A stretch of 64,000 nt of DNA from Selenomonadaceae bacterium (GCA_017515635.1 JAFWFO010000011.1:82307-146306); one strand, 5' to 3'. Positions 31,052 to 39,889 are shown, counted from the stretch's first letter. Notes: a model not told the origin generated them from the sequence alone. Numbers and translations are program-made.

Positions 31052-33952
31052 ATGGACACAGCAGAAAATTCAAAGTTAAAAGCTTACCTGTCGCCGCTGA
31101 ACGTTTGGGCATTGTCATTCGGTTGCGCGGTAGGCTGGGGCGCATTCGTCATGCCGGGCACGACGTTTTTGCCAATCGCGGGGCCTCTCGGAACTGCAAT
31201 CGGCATGGCAATCGGCGGGATCATCATGTTGATTATCGGCTACAATTATCATTTCATGATGAACAAATATCCCGACGCGGGCGGCACTTATTCATATGCA
31301 AAAAAAGTTCTGGGCTACGACCACGGCTTTTTAAGCTCGTGGTTTTTGATTCTGGTTTACATAGCGATAACATGGGCGAACGCGACCGCCTTGCCGCTGA
31401 TCTTCCGACGATTTACGGGCGACTTGTTCCAGTTCGGATTTCACTACACGGTTGCGGGCTTCGACATCTGGCTTGGCGAATCGCTGCTAAGTCTCGGCGC
31501 GCTATGGTTGTTCGGTGCAATTTGCATGTACGGAGGCAAGTTGGCCGCATGGGTTCAAACAATCGCGGCGATAATTCTTTTCGGCGGTGTGCTGATTTGT
31601 ATGGGCGCAGTCGTCGCGAGCGGTGTGAACATCTTTGAACTTGCGCCTGCGTATCCTCCCGAAAACACAAATTCATTCGCTGCCATATTCGGAATTGTCG
31701 TGCTTGCTCCTTGGGCATTTGTCGGCTTTGAATCAATTTCGCAGTCGGCGGAAGGTTTCACGTTTTCAATCAAAAAAACTTTCGCGATTTTATTTTGCTC
31801 CGTCGTCGCGGCGGCAATTTCTTACACGTTTTTGGCGATACTCGCAATTTCGGCGTTGCCTCCCAACTGCTCGGACTGGGTTGCTTATATCGGCAATTTG
31901 GGCGACTACAACGGTTTTGCGGCCTTGCCGACACTTAACGCGGCGAATTTCTTCATGGGCGACACGGGCGTTGTTCTTTTGGCTGTAACAATCATGGGCG
32001 GCGTCATTACCGGTCTCGTCGGAAATTACATTGCCGCAAGCCGATTGATTTACGCTTTGACGCGGGACGATTTACTTCCCGCATGGTTCGGCAAGCTCAA
32101 CAAAAATCATTCGCCGATGAACGCGGTATTTTTCATCATGCTGTTAAGTCTGCCGATACCGTTTCTCGGACGCACGGCAATCGCGTGGATTATCGACGTA
32201 AACACAATCGGCGCGACAATCGAATATACTTACACTTCAGTCGTCACGCTGATTGTTGCTCGGCAAGTCGGCAAAGGTCTGCCGCAAGTCACGGGCATAA
32301 TCGGTTGCGTCGTGTCGCTGATTTTCTTCATGTACTTCATGGTGCCGAACGCGTGGACGGTCAGCGCAATAACGACGGAAAGTTATCTGATTTTGATTCT
32401 GTGGAGCATTATCGGCTTCGTGTTTTTCCGATACATTTTCCAGCGCGATATTGAATTGCGGCGTTTCGGGAAGTCGACAATTTCTTGGATAGCGTTGCTG
32501 TTTTTGATTTTCTTCACGTCGATACTTTGGGTGCGCGAATCAATCAGCGATTCCACCAAAGCCGTTTTAACCAATCTCAACGATTACTACAAGGAAGAAC
32601 TCAGCGAACACGGCATTGCAATGAACCGCAACGAAAGAGCGGACTCGAAATATTACCTGCAAAATCAAATGGATATTGTCACCGACTCGCTCAATCGCCA
32701 TAACTTCATGCAGATGGGCTTGATTGCAATTACGCTGTTTATCATGTTCAACATTTACCAGCTGATGATGGCACGCGAAAAAACAATGGAGCGCGAAAAA
32801 ATGCAGGCGGAACGCTCGAACAAAGCGAAGTCAACTTTCCTGTCGAACATGAGCCACGACATCCGCACGCCGATGAACGCGATTATCGGCTACACGAACT
32901 TAATCAAAAAGGAACGCGGACTGCCGCCGACAATTCGCGATTATCTCGATAAAATTGAAGCGTCGAACAATCACCTGCTCACGCTGATTAACGACATACT
33001 CGACATGAGCCGAATTGAATCGGGCAAAATGGAACTTGATCCGCAGAAATCAAATATCGTTAAAGCACTTAATGACGTTCGTGATTTGTTCGCGACGCAA
33101 ATGGAGACGAAAGGTTTAAATTTTGCGGTGAACGTCGAACACGTCATGAATAAAATTGTCATGTGCGACGTGCCGAGACTTAACCGCGTCTTGCTGAACT
33201 TGATAAGCAACGCATTTAAATTCACGCCCGAAGGCGGTTCCGTCACCGTCACGCTTGAGCAAGTCGGCGGCAACGAAACTACCGGCAACTACGAATTGCG
33301 AGTTAAAGACAGCGGCATGGGTATGACGCCCGAATTCGCCAAAAAAGTTTTCGCCGCCTACGAACGCGACAGAAGTGTCGGCAACATTCAAGGCACGGGC
33401 TTGGGCATGTCGATAACGAAAAGCATCGTCGAACTTATGGGCGGCACGATTGACGTTGAGACCGAACTTGGCAAGGGCACGGAATTTATTGTCCGCGTGA
33501 GTTTCCCGATTGTCGACGAGCCGGAAGAAGTTGAAGTCGAACAAACCGAAACTCAGCGCGAAATTGATTTCAGCAAAATCAAATTGCTTTTGGTCGAGGA
33601 CAACGAAGTCAACCGCGAAATTGCGTCGCTGATTCTGTCGGAATTCGGTTTCGGTTTGGACACGGCGGAGAACGGCAAAATTGCTTACGAAAAAGTTGCG
33701 GCGTCGAAGCCCGGCGATTATGACTGCGTGTTGATGGATGTTCAAATGCCCGTCATGAACGGCTACGAGTCGACGGCGAAAATTCGTGCGCTGTCCAATC
33801 AAAAGCTCGCCAAAATTCCGATTATCGCGATGACCGCGAACGCCTTTACCGAAGACATTCAAGCCGCAAAAGATGCGGGCATGGACGGCCATATTGCCAA
33901 ACCGCTCGACATTCAAAAAATGCTTGAGACTTTAACCGAGGTTCTGAAATGA
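31052..33952 (+). CDS. APC amino-acid permease fused to a hybrid histidine kinase (permease-HK-receiver)
   Basis: This single 966-aa protein has three parts. Residues ~10-480 are an APC-superfamily permease of about 12 helices (SFGCAVGWGAFVMPGTTFLP, PDAGGTYSYAKKVLGYDHGF, NYIAASRLIYALTRDDLLP). Residues ~480-590 hold two more membrane helices around a ~65-residue outer loop. Then follow a histidine kinase (H-box SHDIRTPMN with His602; N-box NLISNAFKFTPEGG; DSGMGM; GTGLGMSI) and a receiver (phospho-acceptor Asp896 in LMDVQMPVMNGYES; Lys in IAKPLD). It may sense a substrate through the transporter part, as in SLC5-type CbrA kinases. No cognate response regulator or Hpt protein is nearby. It overlaps the next gene by 4 bases. 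Confidence 0.92.
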   Translation: MDTAENSKLKAYLSPLNVWALSFGCAVGWGAFVMPGTTFLPIAGPLGTAIGMAIGGIIMLIIGYNYHFMMNKYPDAGGTYSYAKKVLGYDHGFLSSWFLILVYIAITWANATALPLIFRRFTGDLFQFGFHYTVAGFDIWLGESLLSLGALWLFGAICMYGGKLAAWVQTIAAIILFGGVLICMGAVVASGVNIFELAPAYPPENTNSFAAIFGIVVLAPWAFVGFESISQSAEGFTFSIKKTFAILFCSVVAAAISYTFLAILAISALPPNCSDWVAYIGNLGDYNGFAALPTLNAANFFMGDTGVVLLAVTIMGGVITGLVGNYIAASRLIYALTRDDLLPAWFGKLNKNHSPMNAVFFIMLLSLPIPFLGRTAIAWIIDVNTIGATIEYTYTSVVTLIVARQVGKGLPQVTGIIGCVVSLIFFMYFMVPNAWTVSAITTESYLILILWSIIGFVFFRYIFQRDIELRRFGKSTISWIALLFLIFFTSILWVRESISDSTKAVLTNLNDYYKEELSEHGIAMNRNERADSKYYLQNQMDIVTDSLNRHNFMQMGLIAITLFIMFNIYQLMMAREKTMEREKMQAERSNKAKSTFLSNMSHDIRTPMNAIIGYTNLIKKERGLPPTIRDYLDKIEASNNHLLTLINDILDMSRIESGKMELDPQKSNIVKALNDVRDLFATQMETKGLNFAVNVEHVMNKIVMCDVPRLNRVLLNLISNAFKFTPEGGSVTVTLEQVGGNETTGNYELRVKDSGMGMTPEFAKKVFAAYERDRSVGNIQGTGLGMSITKSIVELMGGTIDVETELGKGTEFIVRVSFPIVDEPEEVEVEQTETQREIDFSKIKLLLVEDNEVNREIASLILSEFGFGLDTAENGKIAYEKVAASKPGDYDCVLMDVQMPVMNGYESTAKIRALSNQKLAKIPIIAMTANAFTEDIQAAKDAGMDGHIAKPLDIQKMLETLTEVLK

Positions 33953-34326
33953 AAAATTTTTTCGTGATAATCTGCGCGACGTTGTTGATTGCCGGTTGCG
34001 GAAACGATTACAAACATTTGACGCACGAGGACGCTCAACGCATAATTAAATCAAATCCCGACGCGATTATTTTGGACGTGCGCACGCCTGAGGAATACGA
34101 CAAAAAACATATCGCGAATGCCGTATTGGTGCCGGTTGAAGATTTAATCAAAGGCGATTTTTCCAAACTGCCCGACAAGAACGCGCCGATTTTGATTTAC
34201 TGCTGGACGGGACGACGCGCCGAAGATTCCGCAAAAATTTTGATTGAAAACGGCTACACCAACGTTTACGAATTCGGCGGGCTGATTGATTGGGAAGGTT
34301 CCGTTTCGGGCAAAGACTTGCGATAA
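33949..34326 (+). CDS. Rhodanese-domain lipoprotein
   Basis: The N-terminus is a lipoprotein signal (MKNFFVIICATLLIAGC, Cys17 in the lipobox). A single rhodanese domain follows, with ILDVRTPEEYDKKHI and the active-site loop YCWTGRRAED (catalytic Cys). It is probably anchored in the envelope and transfers sulfane sulfur or acts in redox chemistry. ATG overlaps the kinase stop (ATGA), so it is translationally coupled to the sensor. Confidence 0.88.
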   Translation: MKNFFVIICATLLIAGCGNDYKHLTHEDAQRIIKSNPDAIILDVRTPEEYDKKHIANAVLVPVEDLIKGDFSKLPDKNAPILIYCWTGRRAEDSAKILIENGYTNVYEFGGLIDWEGSVSGKDLR

Positions 34327-35263
34327 TTTTTTGCCGAGGAGGTTTACGGCAATCGAATATCAATTTTTAAAAATTTTGAGCCGCGTAATTTGTCTGTTGC
34401 CGCTGAAATTTTCTGTGGCGTGCGGAAAAGTGTTGGCAAGTTTTTTGTGGCTTATCCTGCCGCCGAAAAGAAAACGCATTGCGATTGACAACGCCCGCGA
34501 TTGTCTGAACGTGTCACCGGAAGAAGCCGCACGAATCGCAAAAGCCGGTTCAGTTCAGCTCGGCGAAATTTTTATGGAAGTGCTTGCCTTGCCGAAAATC
34601 AAGCCCGAAATGCGCGACCACGTCAAAATTATCGGACTTGAACATTTGACGAATTACATTGCCGAAACGGGGCGCGGCGGCGTTATTGCGACGGGTCACA
34701 ACGACAACTGGGAACTAATGGGCGGTGCGTTCGCTCAGTATGGAATTCCGCTTGTCGGTGTCGCAAAAAAGCAAAAATCCGAGGGCGCGGACAAATTTAT
34801 TTGCGAATATCGCGAACTTGTCGGAATGCACGTCACCTATCGCAACGGCGTTCGCGAAATGTACAAACTTCTTGACGACGGAAAATTTATCGGCTTGATT
34901 ATGGATCAAGATGTCGGTCGCACAGACGGCGTTGTCGTGAAATTTTTCAATCGGGCGACGAATTTTGTTACGGGCGCGGCGTCAATGTCGCGTTTCCGCA
35001 AAGTGCCGATTTTCCCCGCGTTCATGCACAAAAATTCTGACGGCACGCACACGCTTGAAGTTTTTCCGCCGCTGTACGTTGAAAAAACTTCCGACAAACA
35101 CGCCGACATAAAATCGATGACGCAACGGCTTGCGACGCTGATTGAAGAACACGTAAAAAAATTTCCCGAAGAATGGTTTTGGCTCCATGACCGCTGGAAA
35201 TCAATGCGCGTGGAGTTCACGCCCGAAGAAGTCGCCGAATTCAATCGCGAGCTGAAAATTTAA
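34286..35263 (+). CDS. LpxL/HtrB-family lysophospholipid (lipid A) acyltransferase
   Basis: This inner-membrane acyltransferase adds secondary acyl chains to lipid A or a similar lipid. The HxxxxD-type motif is ATGHNDNWELMG; further motifs are GLIMDQDVG and a C-terminal EEWFWLHDRWK. Family members normally begin about at IEYQFLKILSRVICLLP. The start is unclear: TTG 34286 has no good site and overlaps the rhodanese gene by 41 bases. A strong GAGGAGG (34336-34342) instead precedes ACG 34346 and ATC 34352, with no ATG, GTG or TTG at proper spacing. The coordinates given use the conventional TTG. Confidence 0.85.
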   Translation: MIGKVPFRAKTCDNFLPRRFTAIEYQFLKILSRVICLLPLKFSVACGKVLASFLWLILPPKRKRIAIDNARDCLNVSPEEAARIAKAGSVQLGEIFMEVLALPKIKPEMRDHVKIIGLEHLTNYIAETGRGGVIATGHNDNWELMGGAFAQYGIPLVGVAKKQKSEGADKFICEYRELVGMHVTYRNGVREMYKLLDDGKFIGLIMDQDVGRTDGVVVKFFNRATNFVTGAASMSRFRKVPIFPAFMHKNSDGTHTLEVFPPLYVEKTSDKHADIKSMTQRLATLIEEHVKKFPEEWFWLHDRWKSMRVEFTPEEVAEFNRELKI

Positions 35264-35352
35264 AGTTGCTTAAAAATCTTCGACGCGGCAGGAAAATTTT
35301 CCGTGCCCGTTGAAATTACAACCGACACTAGTGAATTAGCGGGGTGGTTACC

Positions 35353-35811
35353 GTGGCAAAGCTTAATCTGAAAAATTGCGTGAGTTGTCATAAAGTTTTT
35401 TTGTCGGTGATTGGCGAAAGTATTTGTCCCGAATGTCGCGTTCTGGAACAGACGATGGAAGAGGACGTTAAAGAATATGTTCGCGACCATCCCGGCATTA
35501 CGATTCGGCAACTCATTGACGAGACCGGCGCGCCCGACAAATTGATTTGGCGCATGGTTCGGCAAGGACAATTTGACAACGCCAGCGGGCTTGAAGTTCA
35601 ATACCCTTGCGGAAAATGCGGCAAGCTGATAAAAAATGGTGCTTATTGTCCCGAATGCGCCGTCAAGCTCAAAATGGAAGCGAAAAAATTTGCCGATGCC
35701 ATGAAGATGCGCGCACACGCCGCCGCCGACAAAGCTCCCACGATAAAAGGCGGTGCGCAGAAAACTTATTCGGAAACGATGTACAACGAGATAGAAGACT
35801 CCCATAATTGA
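35353..35811 (+). CDS. YvyF-like flagellar-region protein with two zinc ribbons
   Basis: Two CxxC pairs lie at the N-terminus (CVSCHKVF...CPEC) and two near residue 85-105 (YPCGKCGKLI...YCPEC), flanking a MerR-like helical part (HPGITIRQLIDETGAPDKLIWRMVRQGQF). This matches the TIGR03826/YvyF family found next to flgM-flgK genes in Firmicutes. GTG 35353 is preferred over 35344 because GGGGTGG precedes it by 6 bases. Here it is separate from flagellar genes. The role is likely regulatory, unproven. Confidence 0.75.
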   Translation: MAKLNLKNCVSCHKVFLSVIGESICPECRVLEQTMEEDVKEYVRDHPGITIRQLIDETGAPDKLIWRMVRQGQFDNASGLEVQYPCGKCGKLIKNGAYCPECAVKLKMEAKKFADAMKMRAHAAADKAPTIKGGAQKTYSETMYNEIEDSHN

Positions 35812-35827
35812 CACGAAAAATTTTCCC

Positions 35828-35850
35828 GTCAACAAGGCGGGATTTTTTTT
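35828..35850 (+). terminator. Terminator after the YvyF-like gene
   Basis: TCCCG and CGGGA pair around a 9-base loop and are followed by eight to nine T. Confidence 0.7.
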
Positions 35851-35859
35851 TGTTCAACA

Positions 35860-35868
35860 TGTTATAAT
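35860..35868 (+). promoter_or_regulatory. Extended -10 promoter upstream of rsmE
   Basis: TGT precedes consensus TATAAT (35863-35868), an extended -10. The -35 region is T-rich without clear consensus. It lies 30 bases before the rsmE start. Confidence 0.5.
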
Positions 35869-35897
35869 GTGACAAAAATTTTTCACGAGGTGAAAAC

Positions 35898-36644
35898 ATG
35901 AAAAGAATTTTTCTGGAGGACGTTACCGCCGAAAAAATCACAATCAGCGGCGACGACGCCCGACATCTTGCCTATTCGCTGAGAGCACGACGCGGCGACA
36001 GATTGACCGCCGTTGACAGAGCCGGCAGACGCGCCATTATTGAGCTGACGGATTTTGACAAGAACGCGATTAACGCTCAACGTGTCGGCGAAATTCAACT
36101 GGTTGCCGTCAGTAAAAAAATTATTTTGGCGGACTGCTTGCCGAAACAAAATCGTTTCGACACAATCATTGAAAAAGCTACGGAACTCGGAATTGATCAA
36201 ATTCAACCGCTCATTTCAGAAAGGACAATCGCCCGCCCGAATAATTTCCGCGAAAAATCAAAGCTTGAACGTTGGACGCGAATTGCGAAAGAGGCCGCCG
36301 AACAATGCGCCCGCGACACCGTACCCGAAATTGAAAACATTCGCGATTTGGATGAGTGGCTTAAAGAAATTATGCCGCTCGACGAAAAAAATTTCTTCCT
36401 GCTGTTTTGCTGGGAGAAGGAACAAGATACGACCGTTCGCGAAGTTTTGAGCGCGTACAAAAATTCAAAGGCAGACAAAAATCTTATCGTGCTTATCGGC
36501 CCCGAAGGTGGATTTTCGGAGCGCGAAGTTCGCGAAATTAAATTTGCGGGCGGAATCAGCGTCACGCTCGGCAAACGCGTCCTCAAGACAGACACCGCCG
36601 CAATTTCAGCTTTGGCGATGATTAATTATGAATTCATGGAGTGA
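35898..36644 (+). CDS. rsmE: 16S rRNA (uracil1498-N3)-methyltransferase
   Basis: RsmE is a SPOUT methyltransferase modifying U1498 of 16S rRNA. It has the N-terminal PUA-like part (GDDARHLAYSLRARRGD) and the C-terminal knot with LIGPEGGFSEREV and TLGKRVLKTDTAAISAL. Length is 248 aa. GAGGTG precedes ATG 35898. mtaB follows after 9 bases, as in many Firmicutes. Confidence 0.95.
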   Translation: MKRIFLEDVTAEKITISGDDARHLAYSLRARRGDRLTAVDRAGRRAIIELTDFDKNAINAQRVGEIQLVAVSKKIILADCLPKQNRFDTIIEKATELGIDQIQPLISERTIARPNNFREKSKLERWTRIAKEAAEQCARDTVPEIENIRDLDEWLKEIMPLDEKNFFLLFCWEKEQDTTVREVLSAYKNSKADKNLIVLIGPEGGFSEREVREIKFAGGISVTLGKRVLKTDTAAISALAMINYEFME

Positions 36645-36653
36645 AAATTTTTC

Positions 36654-37994
36654 ATGAAAGTTTTTTTCGTGACGTTAGGCTGTAAAGTCAATCAATACGA
36701 ATCGGAGGCAATGCAAAAACTTTTCGAGGCGTCAGGTTACGTGCGCGCAGATGAAATTTCTGAAGCCGATGTCGTCGTCGTCAACACCTGCACTGTTACG
36801 GCGGTCAGTTCGCAAAAATCGCGGCAGATGATTCGTCGTGCGGCGGGTGCGAATCAAAATTCAATCGTGGCGGTCGTCGGCTGTTACGCGCAATCGGAGC
36901 CGGAAGTTGTCGCGGCGATTGACGGCGTTGATGTTGTCGTCGGCACGAAAGACAGGACGCGAATCGTTGAACTTGTCGAGGCGGCTATTTCAATGAGGAA
37001 TGAGGAATTAGGAATTAGGAATGAACAGCCGTTATCTGTAGTCGGCACGGTCGACGAAATTCGCGACTTTGAAGAATTGCCGCACGCTCCTCAACGCACG
37101 CGAGCTTTCCTCAAAATCGAGGACGGCTGCAACAATTTCTGCGCGTACTGCATAATTCCTTACGTTCGCGGGCGCGTTCGTTCACGGAGTCTTGAAAGTA
37201 TTCGCGACGAATGTTTGAAACTCAAAGCGGCGGGCTTCAAGGAAATTGTTTTGACGGGCATTCACGTCGGAACTTACGGGCGGGATTTAAGGTGTCAGGT
37301 GTCAGGTGTCAGTGGTCAGAAAATTTCTTTGGTCGATGCAGTGAAAACTGTCTTGGACGCGGCAAATCCCTTGCGACTTCGTTTGGGTTCGCTTGAGCCG
37401 GTCGAGTTGACGGACGAATTGATTGAGCTGATTAAAACTGACGAACGAATTTGTAATCACGTGCATTTGCCGTTGCAATCGGGCAGCGACGAAATTTTAA
37501 AGGCAATGCACCGCCCGTACACGACGAAAAATTTTGCGGAACTGACGGCGCGGCTTGTCGACGAAATTCCCGAAATTTCAATCGGCACGGATTTAATTGT
37601 CGGCTTCCCCGGCGAAACGGACGAAAATTTTGCCGAGACGCTGGAATTTATTCAAAGTCAACCGTTCGCGAAAATTCATGTGTTCCCGTATTCTGCGCGG
37701 GCAGGCACGGTTGCGGCGACTTTGCCGAATCAAATTCCGTCGTCGACAAAAAAAATTCGTACGAATTCAGCACTGGAAATTTCGCGTGACAAGTCGAAAA
37801 TTTTTGTCGAAAGATTAATCGGGCGCACGGTCGAAATCATTGCCGAAACTTCGACGGACGGGCTTGTCGACGGCTTGACGAAAAATTATGTGCGCGTTTA
37901 TCTTCCCGACGAAAATATTCCGCTCGGCGAAGTCGTGAAAGTTCGCGTCGAAAAAATTTTCCATGATGGCGTATGGGGTGATTATGTTGATTAA
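36654..37994 (+). CDS. mtaB: tRNA t6A37 methylthiotransferase MtaB carrying two in-frame heptad-repeat insertions
   Basis: MtaB is a radical SAM enzyme that converts t6A37 to ms2t6A37 in tRNA. The N-terminal cluster domain has LGCKVNQYESE, NTCTV and GCYAQ cysteines; the radical SAM cluster is CNNFCAYC; a TRAM-like end follows. Two 7-bp repeat tracts lie in the coding frame: 36993-37027 (encoding MRNEELGIRNE, near residue 114-124) and 37291-37318 (encoding RCQVSGVSGQ). Both fall in spacer positions of the family (before the radical SAM domain; after GTYGRDL). The frame stays open through both, so the enzyme is probably active. Confidence 0.93.
   Translation: MKVFFVTLGCKVNQYESEAMQKLFEASGYVRADEISEADVVVVNTCTVTAVSSQKSRQMIRRAAGANQNSIVAVVGCYAQSEPEVVAAIDGVDVVVGTKDRTRIVELVEAAISMRNEELGIRNEQPLSVVGTVDEIRDFEELPHAPQRTRAFLKIEDGCNNFCAYCIIPYVRGRVRSRSLESIRDECLKLKAAGFKEIVLTGIHVGTYGRDLRCQVSGVSGQKISLVDAVKTVLDAANPLRLRLGSLEPVELTDELIELIKTDERICNHVHLPLQSGSDEILKAMHRPYTTKNFAELTARLVDEIPEISIGTDLIVGFPGETDENFAETLEFIQSQPFAKIHVFPYSARAGTVAATLPNQIPSSTKKIRTNSALEISRDKSKIFVERLIGRTVEIIAETSTDGLVDGLTKNYVRVYLPDENIPLGEVVKVRVEKIFHDGVWGDYVD
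36993..37027. repeat. Heptad tract (ATGAGGA/ATTAGGA) inside mtaB
   Basis: Units are ATGAGGA, ATGAGGA, ATTAGGA, ATTAGGA, ATGAACA. The unit sequence is the same family as the intergenic tracts at 673, 40291 and 46323. Confidence 0.85.
37291..37318. repeat. Heptad tract (GGTGTCA) inside mtaB
   Basis: Three exact GGTGTCA units are followed by GTGGTCA. This unit sequence differs from the TTAGGA family but keeps the 7-bp period. Confidence 0.85.
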
Positions 37995-39492
37995 ACATTG
38001 GCGAAAACTTTTGGCGGCGTCGCTGATTGCCGGCACGTTGACTTTCGCGCCCGAAATTTACGGCGTGCAAAATTTTCCCGTCGTTCACGCTGAAGTCAAA
38101 CTTTACACGGCGATGGGTGTCGATTACGGTAACGAATACGAGTCGCAGGAAATTGTTAAACTTCGTGCCCGCGACAAGGCGATTAAAAATGCGACGAAAC
38201 AAGCCGGCGTTTATCTCAAAACTTATTCGCGCAGTATCAACAACGAGCTGACCGACGACGAAGTTTTGGCGATAACGAGCAACGCTTATGAAGTTGTCGG
38301 CGAAGTTCGCTACAATCAAAACGTTAAGCAAGTGACGGACGATATTACGCTGATTGTTTGGGAGGCGACCGTTGATGTCAACGTCGACGATAGCGAAATT
38401 ACTAAATGGAACAAGCGCGAAGACCGCGAACGTTCGACGCTGATAAGTCAAACTCGCGAATCGCAAACTTTGTCTGAAGAAAACGACCGCAAAGTTGAAG
38501 ACCTTCGCCGCCGTTCGCAAAAAGTTTCCGACGACGCGGGACGTGCGCAACTCAAGACGCAATTCGAGCAAGCCGACAACGAATTTTTGTCGAATCAGAA
38601 AGTCGAAGAAGGCACGCGGCTGGCTTATCAACAGAAATTCGACGAGGCGATTAAACTTTACACTGAGGCGATTGAGCTTAAATCCGACAACGCTGCCGCT
38701 TACAACTGGCGCGGAAACATTCGCAACGCCGTGGCAATGAATAAGATATATGCCGAAAAAAATGTTTCCGTCGGCGAAAAGTTCCGCAAAGAGGCGATTG
38801 ACGACCTCAACCGCGCAATTCAGCTCAAGCCCGATTATTCGGAGGCTTACGGCAACCGCGGTTTCGTTTACTACATGGCGAAAGATTATCCTGCGGCGAT
38901 TGCAGATTACAACCGAGCCATCGAACTCGACCCGACCAACGCGCAGAATTACATTTATCGTTCGACGTATTGGACGCAAATCACAAAAGACAACAATCGC
39001 GCTTTGACAGACTTGAACAAAGCGATTGAACTTAAGCCGAGTGCTCACACTTATCGTAATCGCGCAGGTTTTTATCGCACGCAGAAAAATTTTTTGTCGG
39101 CGATTGAGGATTTGACACGGGCGATTGAACTTGATACGCAGGACAATTCGCTCGCACTTTCGTATCATGGTCGCGGCAACTGTTATAAAGAATTGAAGAT
39201 GTATGACAAAGCCATTGCCGATTACACGCGGACGATTGAACTTAATCAAGAAGATTCAATAGCGTTGGGATATTTTGGTCGTGCGGAAGTTTATCAGGCG
39301 ATGAAAAATTTCGGCGCGGCGATTGACGATTACACAAAACTTATCGAACTGCCCGCGACGACTACATCAAAAATTTTGTTGCCGGTGACTTATTACCTTC
39401 GCGCCCAATGTTACAAAGCTCTCGGCGACAACGCAAAAGCTCAAGCGGACATGAAAAAATACGATGAATTTAAAGTTGCCGGTGGTCGTTGA
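37984..39492 (+). CDS. Exported TPR-repeat protein
   Basis: ATG 37984 overlaps the mtaB stop by 11 bases and has TGGGGTG upstream. Residues 1-40 form a signal sequence (KLLAASLIAGTLTFAPE...VVHA). Residues ~40-140 are a beta-rich domain resembling N-terminal domains of exported lipoprotein-like proteins (KAIKNATKQAGVYLKTYSRSI, IVWEATVDVNV). A charged coiled segment follows, then about seven tetratricopeptide repeats (DEAIKLYTEAIELKSDNAAAY, PAAIADYNRAIELDPTNAQNY). It probably scaffolds protein contacts in the periplasm. The partner is unknown. Confidence 0.82.
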   Translation: MLIKHWRKLLAASLIAGTLTFAPEIYGVQNFPVVHAEVKLYTAMGVDYGNEYESQEIVKLRARDKAIKNATKQAGVYLKTYSRSINNELTDDEVLAITSNAYEVVGEVRYNQNVKQVTDDITLIVWEATVDVNVDDSEITKWNKREDRERSTLISQTRESQTLSEENDRKVEDLRRRSQKVSDDAGRAQLKTQFEQADNEFLSNQKVEEGTRLAYQQKFDEAIKLYTEAIELKSDNAAAYNWRGNIRNAVAMNKIYAEKNVSVGEKFRKEAIDDLNRAIQLKPDYSEAYGNRGFVYYMAKDYPAAIADYNRAIELDPTNAQNYIYRSTYWTQITKDNNRALTDLNKAIELKPSAHTYRNRAGFYRTQKNFLSAIEDLTRAIELDTQDNSLALSYHGRGNCYKELKMYDKAIADYTRTIELNQEDSIALGYFGRAEVYQAMKNFGAAIDDYTKLIELPATTTSKILLPVTYYLRAQCYKALGDNAKAQADMKKYDEFKVAGGR

Positions 39493-39503
39493 AAAAATTT
39501 TTT

Positions 39504-39559
39504 CTAACCACTAACGACTAATCACTAGCCACTAACCACTAACCACTTGCCACTTGCCG
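39504..39559. repeat. Heptad tract of eight units (CTAACCA family)
   Basis: Eight consecutive 7-mers: CTAACCA, CTAACGA, CTAATCA, CTAGCCA, CTAACCA, CTAACCA, CTTGCCA, CTTGCCG. Units drift by single substitutions along the tract while the 7-bp phase is kept. Its right end overlaps the promoter of the next gene. Confidence 0.9.
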
Positions 39560-39576
39560 CTTTTCTGTTGTACAAT
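39547..39576 (+). promoter_or_regulatory. Promoter of the ireB-ruvX-mltG operon, -35 inside repeat tract
   Basis: TTGCCA 39547-39552 and TACAAT 39571-39576 lie 18 bp apart. The -35 box is part of a CTTGCCA repeat unit. Confidence 0.5.
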
Positions 39577-39607
39577 GCACGAAAATTTTTATTAGGGAGT
39601 GAGTCAT

Positions 39608-39889
39608 TTGACAGGTAGCGAAACGAAAACCGTAAGCGACGAAACCAGAATGTTCAGCTTCGGCGTCGAAGAAAATCGTGCCGAAAAAGTCATCAGGAAC
39701 GCATATAAAGCCATGACCGCAAAAGGTTACAATCCCGTGCATCAGCTGGTAGGTTATCTTTTGAGCGGCGATCCCGCTTACGTGACGAGCCACATGGAGG
39801 CACGCAGCCAAATCCGCAAAGTCGAGCGCGACGAACTTTTGGAAGAACTCGTGCGCACGTATCTTGAGCGGCTGGAGGGCAAAGCGTGA
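39608..39889 (+). CDS. IreB family regulatory phosphoprotein (DUF965/UPF0297)
   Basis: The 93-aa protein matches the IreB/YrzL family: DETRMFSFGVEE, VIRNAYKAMTAKGYNPVHQLVGYLLSGDPAYVTSH, ARSQIRKVERDELLEELV. In Enterococcus the family is a substrate of the IreK kinase. TTG 39608 is chosen since AGGGAG lies 8 bases before it. The order ireB-ruvX-DUF1292 is conserved in Firmicutes. Confidence 0.92.
   Translation: MTGSETKTVSDETRMFSFGVEENRAEKVIRNAYKAMTAKGYNPVHQLVGYLLSGDPAYVTSHMEARSQIRKVERDELLEELVRTYLERLEGKA

Noticed and set aside
31028..31054. TTG 31028 as start of the permease-kinase
   Set aside because: The TATAAT at 31006-31011 would start transcription about at its ribosome binding site. ATG 31052 leaves a normal leader.
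37837..39249. 470-codon antisense ORF opposite the TPR gene
   Set aside because: The plus-strand frame has a signal sequence and clear TPR repeats; the antisense frame shows no domain.
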